Shown one piece after another: positions 28,684 to 37,739 of a stretch of 64,000 bases of DNA. The notes beneath the pieces were generated by a model. It did not search any database and was not told where the DNA came from. It saw only the letters and a program-made list of their open reading frames with translations. The stretch lies in the NCBI RefSeq assembly GCF_015714715.1, contig NZ_WAHS01000002.1, positions 558,001 to 622,000 on the forward strand, in the 5' to 3' direction. Position 1 is the stretch's first letter. Each line of letters begins with the position of its first letter. Origin of the DNA: Aestuariivirga litoralis (GTDB lineage: Bacteria > Pseudomonadota > Alphaproteobacteria > Rhizobiales > Aestuariivirgaceae). Position numbers and translations under genes: made by a program.

Positions 28684-29421
28684 CTAGGCCTCGAACGAAA
28701 TCCTGGTGCCGAACGCATCAACCGCTGCGGCTTTGACGCCTGAAATGGTAAAGCCCGAAAAGCCCGCAGCACCACGATCCACTTTCAGCTCACCATTCTT
28801 TTCGAATTGGTACACATCACCTTCTGGTGCCACGTCCGTGAAGGCCGTTAGAAAGTGCGAATGTTCGCCATTGTCTTGCAGCGTGACGCGTCTGATGCCT
28901 GTCGCGCCATTCGGGTGTTGCTGGAATTTTGGATTCCAGAAATTCTCTGGAAAATGCTGTTGGCAGCGAAAGAATGCGGCATTCGGAAAATCCGGCTGCG
29001 TAGTGAAGGCCAAGGTGAAAGCCACTTGTGTCTCGCTGCCATCTGGCCGCTTGGCCTTGCGCTCGAAGAAGAACGGCTCATAGGGGCCAATGCCTGCACT
29101 CCGGAAAGCAGCCGCATCACCTTTTGCGTCGACACTATCGAGTACGAACATGGCCAAGCCTTCGCGCTGCGCCAGATAGTCCCGCACGAAAGCGCCGAAA
29201 CTGAAATGCTCTGGCCGATGCTCCGGAATGGATGCAGCATCGCCCACCGTGATCAATTCAAGAAACGAACTGCCAAACTGCACGATGCGGTTATGTGTGC
29301 CCCAGGGATGCATGTTGCGCGCACCCACCTGAAAGCCGAGGCTCTGATAAAACGCACCCGCCGCATCCAGATCGTTGACGGCAAGCACAAGATGATCAAT
29401 GCGGCGCGCCGAGACTGGCAT
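28684..29421 (-). CDS. VOC-family glyoxalase-like protein
   Basis: 245 residues. The opening RRIDHLVLAVNDLDAAGAFY is the first beta-alpha-beta unit of a vicinal-oxygen-chelate domain, with the metal-binding histidine and then HRIVQFGSSFLELI. The middle and C-terminal parts (FTTQPDFPNAAFFRCQQHFP) match the Glyoxalase_3-like group, of which few members have been characterised. The ATG is one base from the stop of the upstream metallo-beta-lactamase gene, so they share a transcript. Confidence 0.88.
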   Translation of the reverse strand: MPVSARRIDHLVLAVNDLDAAGAFYQSLGFQVGARNMHPWGTHNRIVQFGSSFLELITVGDAASIPEHRPEHFSFGAFVRDYLAQREGLAMFVLDSVDAKGDAAAFRSAGIGPYEPFFFERKAKRPDGSETQVAFTLAFTTQPDFPNAAFFRCQQHFPENFWNPKFQQHPNGATGIRRVTLQDNGEHSHFLTAFTDVAPEGDVYQFEKNGELKVDRGAAGFSGFTISGVKAAAVDAFGTRISFEA

Positions 29422-31085
29422 CAGCCCTCGTCAAATCCGCGCCGGCCCGGCCTGCGCCGCTGGATATTGGGCGGCGGCAACGGAGGCGTGCCATCTTCAC
29501 TCAATGCGCGGCGCAAGCGCCTGAGGATCACGCCACGCTGCTTGTCACCAGCGGCCTGATCCAGCGTCTCCTGCACTTCGCGCAGCAGGCCCTGATAATC
29601 ATTGTCCCAATCCGGCTTCGCCACGAGAGCATGTTCAAGCCGCGGCATGTCTTGCGAGGCCTGTTCCACCAGCCGTGCTATGGGGCCAGAAATTTCATAC
29701 GCCTCGTCCAACGCGGGCCGGATGATGCGGTCTTCAGCAATGATTTTGTCCTTGGCATCCCGTGCCAAATTGATCTGCCGCTCTTCTTCGCCGTGCGTGA
29801 TGAACACATTGCGCGCGATGGGCTTGCGCTCCTGCAGCCATTGCACCAGTTCCGGCCCATCAGCATGGCCGGAATAATCCTCGACGGAACGGATGGTGGC
29901 GGCCACTTTCACATCCTCACCCATGATGCGAACGGATGACACGCCTGACTTCAATTCCGCCCCCAATGTGCCCACCGCCTGATAGCCCACAAACAGCACG
30001 GTGGTAGACGTCTTCCACAAATTGTTGCGCAAATGGTGCCGGATGCGCCCCGCCTCCGCCATGCCCGAAGCCGAGACCACGATGAAGAATCCGGTAAAGC
30101 GATTCAGCGCCTTTGAATCCTCCACCGACTCCGTGGTCTTCACCAAAGGCGAATTGAACGCCCGCGCCAGGTCCGAGCCGTTTTCCAGCTCTGTCGAATG
30201 CTTGCGGAAAATCTGCGTGGCTTTGCCAGCGAGAGGCGAGTCAATAAACAGCGGCGCTTGCGGCACCCGGCCCTGCTCCATCAGCATCACAATGTCTGTG
30301 ACCACTTCCTGCGTGCGCTCCACCGCGAAGGAGGGAATAAGCAGTACACCATTGCGCTTGGCCGCTTCAGTGAGTTCGGCTGCCAGCAACTCGCGGCGCT
30401 TGTCCTGACTGCGCTCAAACCGGTCATAGCCCCCATAGGTCGACTCGCAGACCACATAGTCCCAATCGGTCGGGCCTTCCGGGTCGGGCTCCAGCATCAT
30501 GTTGTCCGGACCGATATCACCGGAGAACAGCAGGCGGATCGGCTTGCCACCCTCTTGTTCAATCTCGGTTTCAATCGACGATGAACCCAGCAGATGGCCG
30601 GCATTCCAGAACCGCATGCGGATGCCGGCGGCGGGCGAGAACCATTCCTTGTAAGGGTGTGGCTCAAACTGCTCCAGCGCCGCCATGGCATCGAGCAGCG
30701 TATACATCGGCTCCACCTCCGGCTTGCCCTTGCGCGCCGAACGAACATTCAGCTGTTTCACTTCCATTTCCTGGATATGGCCCGAATCCGGCAACATGAT
30801 CGCGCAGAGATCTGCCGTACCATTGGTGCAGTGAATCTTGTTCTTGAACCCGTGCCGCGTGAGCTTGGGCACCACGCCGGTGTGATCAATATGCGCATGG
30901 GTCAGTACCAGCGCATGCACCGTGCCCACATCGAAAGGAAACGGCCGGTAGTTGAGCTGGTTCATGCTGCGCGAGCCCTGGAACATGCCGCAATCGACCA
31001 GCACCTTGGCCTGCTCGGTTTCGATCAGGTAGCAGGACCCGGTGACGGTGCGCGCGGCACCGTGGAAATGCAGTTTGACGCTCAT
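29421..31085 (-). CDS. MBL-fold, beta-CASP RNA-processing-type metallohydrolase
   Basis: 554 residues. The zinc motif THAHIDHTG (H63, H65, D67, H68) and FSGDIG form the metallo-beta-lactamase centre; SFAVERTQEV, SASGMAEAGRIRHHL and the late SGHADGPELVQW and THGEEER are the beta-CASP motifs. Family members such as CPSF-73-like proteins and archaeal/bacterial relatives cut RNA. The C-terminal 80 residues are charged and end in a basic Pro/Arg-rich tail (PPLPPPNIQRRRPGRRG), likely for RNA contact. It starts ten bases after the LOG-family gene. Confidence 0.92.
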   Translation of the reverse strand: MSVKLHFHGAARTVTGSCYLIETEQAKVLVDCGMFQGSRSMNQLNYRPFPFDVGTVHALVLTHAHIDHTGVVPKLTRHGFKNKIHCTNGTADLCAIMLPDSGHIQEMEVKQLNVRSARKGKPEVEPMYTLLDAMAALEQFEPHPYKEWFSPAAGIRMRFWNAGHLLGSSSIETEIEQEGGKPIRLLFSGDIGPDNMMLEPDPEGPTDWDYVVCESTYGGYDRFERSQDKRRELLAAELTEAAKRNGVLLIPSFAVERTQEVVTDIVMLMEQGRVPQAPLFIDSPLAGKATQIFRKHSTELENGSDLARAFNSPLVKTTESVEDSKALNRFTGFFIVVSASGMAEAGRIRHHLRNNLWKTSTTVLFVGYQAVGTLGAELKSGVSSVRIMGEDVKVAATIRSVEDYSGHADGPELVQWLQERKPIARNVFITHGEEERQINLARDAKDKIIAEDRIIRPALDEAYEISGPIARLVEQASQDMPRLEHALVAKPDWDNDYQGLLREVQETLDQAAGDKQRGVILRRLRRALSEDGTPPLPPPNIQRRRPGRRGFDEG

Positions 31086-31095
31086 GATGTTTCAC

Positions 31096-31845
31096 TCATG
31101 GAATTTTGAGGCCAAGCGCCAGCAGCGCATCCCAGGCCCCTTCGGGTGTATCGGCAAAGGTGAACAGCTCAAGGTCTTTGCGGTTGATCAGACCGGCTGT
31201 CGCAAAATGCTCAAAATTAATGGCCGTGTTCCAGAACTTTGAATCATACAGTACCACCGGCAAAGGTTTGGTCATCTTGCCGGTTTGCCGCAGCGTCAAT
31301 AATTCGAACAGCTCATCCATCGTGCCAAAGCCGCCAGGGAAAACCACCAGCCCCGCAGCGCGCATGGCAAAATGCATTTTGCGCATGGCGAAATAGTGAA
31401 AGCGAAAAGTGAGATCGGGCGTCGAATAGGGATTGGGTTCCTGCTCGCGCGGCAATGTGATGTTGTAGCCGATCGAAGGGGCTCCGGCGTCATAGGCGCC
31501 GCGATTGGCCGCTTCCATGATGCCCGGCCCGCCACCGGTAGCGATCACATTTTGCTTTGCCGCACCGCTGGTGTCTTTCGCACCGCCCTTTTCAGAACAG
31601 ATGCGGGCAAATTCCTGTGCCGCCTCATACCAGCCTGATGAATCTTGCTCGCGCACCCGGGCCGAGCCGAAGACGACGACGGTTGATTCCACATTGCGAG
31701 CGCGAAGATTTTCTTCGGCCTTTAGGTATTCGAGCTGGAAGCGGATGCCACGGGTGGAATCGCCCAGTACAAAATCCCGGTCCACCGCAGGCAGGCGGTA
31801 AGCCGGATTTTCCATCTGCAATTTGTTTGAAGGCCGGTCGCTCAT
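31096..31845 (-). CDS. LOG-family protein (TIGR00730-type)
   Basis: 249 residues. The signatures VIATGGGPGIMEAANRGA and the LOG motif VFPGGFGTMDELFE are intact. LOG proteins are phosphoribohydrolases that release free cytokinin bases from their nucleotides in plants, or hydrolyse AMP-type nucleotides in bacteria; related proteins are often annotated as Rossmann-fold nucleotide-binding. This is the longer bacterial form with an N-terminal extension (residues 1-50). A divergent promoter is not evident; the formyltransferase gene upstream is 53 bases away on the same strand. Confidence 0.9.
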   Translation of the reverse strand: MSDRPSNKLQMENPAYRLPAVDRDFVLGDSTRGIRFQLEYLKAEENLRARNVESTVVVFGSARVREQDSSGWYEAAQEFARICSEKGGAKDTSGAAKQNVIATGGGPGIMEAANRGAYDAGAPSIGYNITLPREQEPNPYSTPDLTFRFHYFAMRKMHFAMRAAGLVVFPGGFGTMDELFELLTLRQTGKMTKPLPVVLYDSKFWNTAINFEHFATAGLINRKDLELFTFADTPEGAWDALLALGLKIP

Positions 31846-31897
31846 ATGTCCTAGAGCTATACCAGATCACGCCCGTTTTGAATGAATTATTCGAAAC

Positions 31898-32665
31898 TCA
31901 CCAAACGCCGCGTAATGCACCTCGGATATATTGGAAGAAGCCGGGATGATACCAAACGAGGCCATCATCTGTGATAGGGTGCGACTTAACCTGCTTTTTC
32001 CATACCGCCTTCACGGCATTGGCAACGTGCTCAAGCGCTGCTGCGGTCTGCAAGAGGGGATAGGTAATGAAATTATCTTCCGGCCCCGGTTCAATCGGTA
32101 CCTGGGTGATGATATTGCCGGTATCAATGCCTGCATCCACCAGATGCACTGTCACACCACATTCAGTGCGGCGGTTTTCGGCCAACGCCCAATATGCACC
32201 ATGCGCACCACGATAGCGCGGCGTGATACCCTGATGGGTATTGATGAATGTAGTTTTCACACTGCCCAACGTCTTTTTGCCGATGATACGTGTGCCGTTC
32301 ACCACCACCACTTCAGGCCTGTATTTCTGCAGCAGCACACGACATTCATCACCATTCACACTGCTGACACGGTGGATGAAGTCACTGACCGGAGGCGTCG
32401 ACTCCAGACCGTGAAGGCGGCTGAGATAGTTTAAACGCTTTGCACTCATAAGCCGCAACACAGGCCTGATCAAAGCAACAAAAGCCAGTTGGCTGACCAC
32501 AGGCATAACACCAATTCTCTTCATACGGAGTTTAATCAGATTGCGCTTTGAAACTCCATCCTCAATGAGGATGGGAAAGGGACCAAAGCGGGAAACAAGA
32601 TCATTATACACGATCCATGTCGTGCTTTTGTCGGTGCCAAGCATAAGGAGTGAGTTGTTCATCAT
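31898..32665 (-). CDS. Formyltransferase-fold protein (sugar-N-formyltransferase-like)
   Basis: 255 residues. The catalytic region of the formyl_trans_N fold is clear: VVVNGTRIIGKK (the N), FINTHQGITPRYRGAHGAYW (the H) and VHLVDAGIDTGNII (the D). It lacks the C-terminal domain of methionyl-tRNA formyltransferase and the normal N-terminal start, instead carrying about 95 residues with hydrophobic stretches (SQLAFVALIRPVLRLM). It therefore resembles stand-alone formyltransferases of glycan synthesis. Its base composition is visibly lower in GC than its neighbours and an AT-richer 228-base gap precedes it, suggesting acquisition from elsewhere. Confidence 0.8.
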   Translation of the reverse strand: MMNNSLLMLGTDKSTTWIVYNDLVSRFGPFPILIEDGVSKRNLIKLRMKRIGVMPVVSQLAFVALIRPVLRLMSAKRLNYLSRLHGLESTPPVSDFIHRVSSVNGDECRVLLQKYRPEVVVVNGTRIIGKKTLGSVKTTFINTHQGITPRYRGAHGAYWALAENRRTECGVTVHLVDAGIDTGNIITQVPIEPGPEDNFITYPLLQTAAALEHVANAVKAVWKKQVKSHPITDDGLVWYHPGFFQYIRGALRGVW

Positions 32666-32893
32666 CGTCTCAGAACGTAGCGCAACTCAAAATAGATCAG
32701 GAAATCTCAAGGTTCAGTGTATTTCCGCAGCTCTTCTTCACGCATATGGTGAAGATTAGCGCGAAGCATTCGCCCCAACGGAAATCTGGCGTCACATTTT
32801 CTAAAAATGTGCTCTATTCCACGTCAGCGACGAAGTTCTCTATGGCGCAATAGATTTTGTGAGGGCCTATTCTGAGTCGACGAAATATCAGGC

Positions 32894-34054
32894 CTAGAGT
32901 TCACCCTCAACGCATTTCTTGGCGAGAGCCTTGTACTGCTTTTCGGTGAACTGGATCGGGTTGCCGCCGGCGGACGGATCCTTGATCGCCATCGCTGCCA
33001 CCTCGCCGAGACGTTTGGTATCGATGCCAATGTCTGCCAGCGTATGTGGAATGCCGAGGTCCTTGCGCAAAGCCAGAACCCATTTCAGGAAACCATCAAA
33101 GCCGCCCTTGATCTCAAGATAGGCAGCCGCACGCGCAAAATCCTTCTCGATCTTCTTGCGGTTGGCGACGAGCACATAAGGCAGCACAATGCCGTTGAGC
33201 AACCCGTGATGCGCATCATAAAGCCCGCCAATCGGATGAGATAGTGCGTGGACGGCGCCAAGGCCGCGCTGGAACGCCGTGGCGCCCATGGTGGAGGCCA
33301 TGAGCATGTTGCCGCGTGCATCCAGATCCTTGGGCTTCTTCACAGCGGTGGCCAGGTTGTCCTTGATCAAAAGCATGCCTTCCAGCGCGATGCCTTTGGA
33401 CAGCGGATGATAAAACGGTGCAGAGTAAGCTTCGATGCAATGCGCCAGCGCGTCAAAGCCCGTGGCCGCCGTGAGCTTGGCTGGCAAACCGACAGTGAGT
33501 TCCGGATCAAGCAGTGCCACTTTCGGCATGATCGCCGGATGGAAGATGACCTTCTTCTCATGCGTGTCGGGATGCGTCACCACACCTGCGCGGCCTACTT
33601 CGGAACCCGTACCTGCCGTGGTGGGGACAGCAATGATCGGCGAGATCCGGGATGCATCAGCGCGCGTCCACCAATCCCCAATGTCCTCCAGATCGAACAC
33701 CGAGATCGACTGGCCATGCATGAGGGCAATCATCTTGCCGATGTCGAGGCCCGAACCGCCACCAAAGGCAATCACGCCATCATGCATGCCCATCTTGTAG
33801 GCCTTCACGCCCGCAATGATATTGGCCTCCACCGGATTGGGCCGCACATCGGAGAACAGCTGAACGGGTAGGCCGGCAGCCTTCAGATCGGCCAGGATAT
33901 CTGCCACCATCGGCGAGGCCGCAAGGCCAGGATCAGTCACGAACAGCGGGCGCTTGATGCCATTGGCCTTGCACAGATCAGCCAGTTCCTTGACGCGGCC
34001 TGCGCCGAATTTGATGGCGGTCGGATAGTTAAAATTGCGGTTCGGAATGGTCAT
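32894..34054 (-). CDS. Iron-containing alcohol dehydrogenase
   Basis: 386 residues, normal for the family. The NAD-binding GGGSGLDIGK (residues 98-107), PTTAGTGSEVGRAGV, and the metal-binding histidines in GFDALAHCIEAY, AVHALSHPIGGLYDAHHGLLN are all present. It oxidises an alcohol to an aldehyde or the reverse. It is last in a four-gene minus-strand run (amidohydrolase, ligase, aldehyde dehydrogenase, this gene), with ten bases to the aldehyde dehydrogenase gene. It plausibly supplies or removes the aldehyde intermediate of that pathway. Confidence 0.93.
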   Translation of the reverse strand: MTIPNRNFNYPTAIKFGAGRVKELADLCKANGIKRPLFVTDPGLAASPMVADILADLKAAGLPVQLFSDVRPNPVEANIIAGVKAYKMGMHDGVIAFGGGSGLDIGKMIALMHGQSISVFDLEDIGDWWTRADASRISPIIAVPTTAGTGSEVGRAGVVTHPDTHEKKVIFHPAIMPKVALLDPELTVGLPAKLTAATGFDALAHCIEAYSAPFYHPLSKGIALEGMLLIKDNLATAVKKPKDLDARGNMLMASTMGATAFQRGLGAVHALSHPIGGLYDAHHGLLNGIVLPYVLVANRKKIEKDFARAAAYLEIKGGFDGFLKWVLALRKDLGIPHTLADIGIDTKRLGEVAAMAIKDPSAGGNPIQFTEKQYKALAKKCVEGEL

Positions 34055-34064
34055 CGCATCATCC

Positions 34065-35456
34065 TCAGATTTTTGTTCTCAAGTGGAAACTCTTCGGCCG
34101 GGTCAACGCCTCATAGCCGAGCGCGGACAAAGTGGCTCCCCGGCCCGTATTCTTGACCCCCGTCCAGGTCAACGCCGGATCTAGATAGTCGCAGCGGTTC
34201 ATGAACACCGTACCGGTTTCGACCTTCTCGCCGATAGCCTGTGCGGCACCGGCATCAGACGTCCAGATCGCGGCGGTGAGGCCGAATTCGGAATCATTCA
34301 TCAGCTGCACGGCCTCTTCATCGGAAGAAACCTTCATGATGCCGACAACCGGCCCAAAGCTCTCATCGCGCATCACACTCATCTGATGGTTCACATCGGT
34401 GAGGATTTGCGGCGCGAGGTAGGGCGTACCCTTTTTGCTGGCGGCAAAAGCCTTCTCATCAATGTGAGCCTTTGCGCCAGCGCGCACGGCAGAGGCAATC
34501 TGCTTGCGCACAAAGGAAGCGGCATCGGCCTTGATCATCGGGCCCAAGGTCGTGGCTTCTTCCAGTGGCGACCCCAGCACATAACCCTTGGTCAGCGCCA
34601 CAGCGCCATCGACGAAATCCTTGTACAATGACTTGTGCACATAGATGCGTTCAATGCCGCAGCAGCTCTGCCCCGAATTGAAGAAGGCGCCATCGACCAG
34701 ATTCTCAACCGCATGGGACAGATTGGCATCGGAGCGCACATAGGCCGGGTCCTTGCCGCCGAGCTCAAGGCCCACCGACAGGAAATGGCCTGCAGCAGCA
34801 CGCTCAATCGCCTTGCCGCCCGGCACAGAGCCGGTGAAACACACCATATTGGCCAGCTTCGACGAGATCACTTCGGAAGCCTGCTCATGGCTCATCACCA
34901 GATTGTGGAACAGGCCCTTGGGCAAGCCCGCCTTGGCAAAGGCCTTGGCGAAACGCTCGCCCACCAGCAGCGTATGCGACGCATGTTTCAGCACCACCGC
35001 ATTGCCCGCCATGAGAGCAGGAATAATCGAATTGACGGCGGTGAGATAGGGATAGTTCCACGGCGCAATGGTGAACACCACGCCCAGAGGCTCGCGCTTG
35101 ATGAACCGCGTAAACCCGGCCTTGGGATCAGGCACCACATTTTCCAGCGAAGACGCAGCAATGGAAATCATGTGCCTGGCGCGTTCTTCAAAGCCGCGCA
35201 ATTCACCCGCGCCATAGCGCACCGGGCGGCCCATTTGCCAGGCGAGTTCGGGAATGATCTCATCCTTCATCGCCAGCATGGCATCCACCGCCGCCGTGCA
35301 ATATTTTGCACGTTCAGCAATGGAAAGATTGCGCCAATCCTTCTGCGCATCGCGCGCTGCAAGGAATGCTGCATTCACTTCCTTTTTGGAAGCAAACTTC
35401 CGCTTGGCGACGACCGAGCCGTCAACTGGCGATAACGCCGTAATGCCTGCCGCCAT
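34065..35456 (-). CDS. NAD(P)-dependent aldehyde dehydrogenase
   Basis: 463 residues of the ALDH superfamily. The catalytic glutamate lies in LELGGKDPAYVR and the nucleophilic cysteine in FFNSGQSCCGIERIYVH; the APWNYPYL cofactor segment and FGLTAAIWT are also seen. It is closest in style to succinate-semialdehyde and gamma-glutamyl-gamma-aminobutyraldehyde-type enzymes. Two bases separate it from the upstream glutamine-synthetase-like gene, so it is tightly coupled to it and likely acts on an aldehyde made from that ligase's product. Confidence 0.93.
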   Translation of the reverse strand: MAAGITALSPVDGSVVAKRKFASKKEVNAAFLAARDAQKDWRNLSIAERAKYCTAAVDAMLAMKDEIIPELAWQMGRPVRYGAGELRGFEERARHMISIAASSLENVVPDPKAGFTRFIKREPLGVVFTIAPWNYPYLTAVNSIIPALMAGNAVVLKHASHTLLVGERFAKAFAKAGLPKGLFHNLVMSHEQASEVISSKLANMVCFTGSVPGGKAIERAAAGHFLSVGLELGGKDPAYVRSDANLSHAVENLVDGAFFNSGQSCCGIERIYVHKSLYKDFVDGAVALTKGYVLGSPLEEATTLGPMIKADAASFVRKQIASAVRAGAKAHIDEKAFAASKKGTPYLAPQILTDVNHQMSVMRDESFGPVVGIMKVSSDEEAVQLMNDSEFGLTAAIWTSDAGAAQAIGEKVETGTVFMNRCDYLDPALTWTGVKNTGRGATLSALGYEALTRPKSFHLRTKI

Positions 35457-35458
35457 GA

Positions 35459-36835
35459 TCAGTACCGCTCGAAGCCGCGCTTGAGTTCAAGATCGGTGAT
35501 GCGGCGGTCAAACTCAAACTGCTCCCACTTCGCCGTGTGAACATAATGATCGACCACATCATCGCCCATCACCGAGCGCAGGAATTTGGATTCGTCCAGC
35601 AGCGTCGTCGCTTCACGCAGCGTCTTGGGGATTTCACGCAGCTTGCGCGACGTGTCATAGACATCGCCTGAGGCCACCGGCTCCAGCTCCATCTTCTTCT
35701 CGATGCCATCAAGGCCGGCAGCGATGAGAGCTGCAAAGGCCAGATAGGGATTGAGATCGGCACCGCCCACGCGGCACTCGACACGGATCGCCTTGGTGTC
35801 GGCGCCGCAGATGCGGAAACCTGCGGTACGGTTATCAAAGCTCCACACCGCGCGGGTCGGCGCGAATGTACCGGCCATGAAACGCTTGTAGGAGTTCATG
35901 TAGGGCGCGAGGAAATAGGTGATCTCGGCGGAATGCGCGAGCTGTCCAGCCAGATATTGCTTCATCATCGGCGACATGCCGTGTTCGCCGGCCTTGTCCT
36001 GGAAATGCGAGGTCTTGCCATCGATCGACCACAGCGACTGATGGATGTGCGAGGAATTGCCGGCCATGCCGTAATCCCACTTGGCCATGAAGGACACAGC
36101 CTTGCCTACGCCGTAAGCAATTTCCTTGGCGCTGTTCTTGATGATCGCATGGGTATCGGCCATGCGCAGCGCTTCATCATACTTGACGTTGATTTCTTCC
36201 TGGCCTGGGCCCCATTCGCCCTTCGAATTTTCCACAATGATGCCCGCACCGGCCAAGCCGTTGCGCAGCGCACGCATGTAAACCTCTTCCTTCGAGGTCT
36301 GCAGGATGTTGTAATCCTCGATGTAATAGCCAGCAGTCTTGAGGTTGCGGTAGCCTTTGTGGAAGGCCTGTTCATAGGTGTCGTCGAACAGGAAGAATTC
36401 CAGTTCCGAGGCCATGTAGGCCTTCATCTTCATCGCCTCGAGGCGCTTCAGCTGCTTCTTCAGCATTGCGCGGGGCGAATGCGGCGTATCTTCGTGGGTG
36501 TGATGGTCCAGCACATCGCAGATTACCAGCGCAGTGCCCGGCAGCCACGGCGTCTTGCGCATGGTTGAGAGATCTGGCTTCAGGATGAAATCGCCATAAC
36601 CCTTTTCCCAGGACGTGGCCTTGTAACCCGGCACCGGCTCCATTTCGATATCAACACCGAGCAGATAGTTGCAGCCATGGGTCTCTTCATAACCACCGTC
36701 CGCAAAGTATGCGGCATGGAAGCGCTTGCCGATCAGGCGGCCCTGCATATCCACCAAAGCGCACACAACCGTGTCGATGGTTCCGGCCTTCACCTCGGCC
36801 TTCAGCTGTTCCAAAGTCAGCATTCCGTTGCTCAT
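35459..36835 (-). CDS. Glutamine-synthetase-like gamma-glutamyl ligase (PuuA/GlnT type)
   Basis: About 458 residues from the ATG at 36835, which has GGAGGGG upstream and overlaps the upstream gene's stop. The GS-II fold is complete: ASELEFFLFDDTYEQAF, the metal-binding AGNSSHIHQSLW, APTRAVWSFDNRTAGFR, and VECRVGGADLNPYLAFAAL. It lacks the standard GlnA sequence around the adenylylated tyrosine and belongs to the large group that joins glutamate to amines (gamma-glutamylputrescine, isopropylamide, ethanolamine). The neighbours support an amine or amino-alcohol substrate rather than ammonia. Confidence 0.9.
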   Translation of the reverse strand: MSNGMLTLEQLKAEVKAGTIDTVVCALVDMQGRLIGKRFHAAYFADGGYEETHGCNYLLGVDIEMEPVPGYKATSWEKGYGDFILKPDLSTMRKTPWLPGTALVICDVLDHHTHEDTPHSPRAMLKKQLKRLEAMKMKAYMASELEFFLFDDTYEQAFHKGYRNLKTAGYYIEDYNILQTSKEEVYMRALRNGLAGAGIIVENSKGEWGPGQEEINVKYDEALRMADTHAIIKNSAKEIAYGVGKAVSFMAKWDYGMAGNSSHIHQSLWSIDGKTSHFQDKAGEHGMSPMMKQYLAGQLAHSAEITYFLAPYMNSYKRFMAGTFAPTRAVWSFDNRTAGFRICGADTKAIRVECRVGGADLNPYLAFAALIAAGLDGIEKKMELEPVASGDVYDTSRKLREIPKTLREATTLLDESKFLRSVMGDDVVDHYVHTAKWEQFEFDRRITDLELKRGFERY

Positions 36836-37593
36836 ATTTTTTCCCCTCCCAATTTTATGGCTGCCTGGATCAAAGGCACGGACAGCCGTTGCGCCCATTG
36901 TTGTTGATTACGTTCAGTCTCAAGGAGATCATTGCAGATTTCAATCATCAAGTGATGCAGCCCGCGCGGAGCTGCATGTAAATTCAACAGATGCATCACG
37001 CCGTCTTTCGGGCCGTAAGGCTCATTCAGCTTGGTCGCCACATCAGGGTAGGATTTCACCAGCTGCTGGGCCAGCCAGGCATCCCGGTCAAACAACAGGC
37101 CCAGATCAACCTCACGGCGCTTGTCCTTGTAGATGCGGGTGAAGGAATGGATCGAGATCACTGCAGTGGGTTGGGCCCGCGCCGCACGGTCATCAAGATG
37201 CACTTCCAAAGCATGGTTGAAGGGCCGGTAAACCTGCTGCGTGCGGGCCAGTCTGGCTTCTGCGCTGAGATTCTTGTTGCCAGGAATGTCGAAGACCTCG
37301 CTCACCTCCGGCATGGCACCGGGCGCTTCCGGCGGGCGGTTGCAATCATAGATCAGCCGTGAGAACCGCTGCAGAATAAGTGGCGCATCCAGCAGCCGCG
37401 ACAACAACCGAGCGGTTCCGGCCGCACCAATGTCATAGGCGATGTGTCGGTTGAGATCGGCCTCACTTAGGCCCAGCCGGTTCAATCCCGCGGGCACAAG
37501 GTTTGAAGCGTGTTCACAGACCAGCACGAACGGCGAGCTGCCCTCTTCATTCACCCATTCAAAGACAGTCTCGCCCGCCGGTATAATTTCCAT
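36832..37593 (-). CDS. N-formylglutamate amidohydrolase family protein
   Basis: About 253 residues from the ATG at 37593; a longer in-frame start was rejected as it would run into the divergent promoter region. The family hallmarks [50 protein letters not shown] and the late [14 protein letters not shown] are clear. The known member HutG-like deformylase releases glutamate from N-formylglutamate. Here it overlaps the gamma-glutamyl ligase gene by four bases, so it may instead cut a gamma-glutamyl amide at the end of the pathway; that is inference. Confidence 0.92.
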   Translation of the reverse strand: MEIIPAGETVFEWVNEEGSSPFVLVCEHASNLVPAGLNRLGLSEADLNRHIAYDIGAAGTARLLSRLLDAPLILQRFSRLIYDCNRPPEAPGAMPEVSEVFDIPGNKNLSAEARLARTQQVYRPFNHALEVHLDDRAARAQPTAVISIHSFTRIYKDKRREVDLGLLFDRDAWLAQQLVKSYPDVATKLNEPYGPKDGVMHLLNLHAAPRGLHHLMIEICNDLLETERNQQQWAQRLSVPLIQAAIKLGGEKI

Positions 37594-37739
37594 GCAAATC
37601 CCTCTGCGCAAACAATGTCGCAAAACCACCCTATGCCGCAAGCATCCCGGTGTGCGCTGCCGCAAGTGCGTCATCAAATGTCGCAAGCAACGCTCTCCAT
37701 CGCCACGCCCTGCGCGAGAACGGCTTGAGGGATTGGTCC

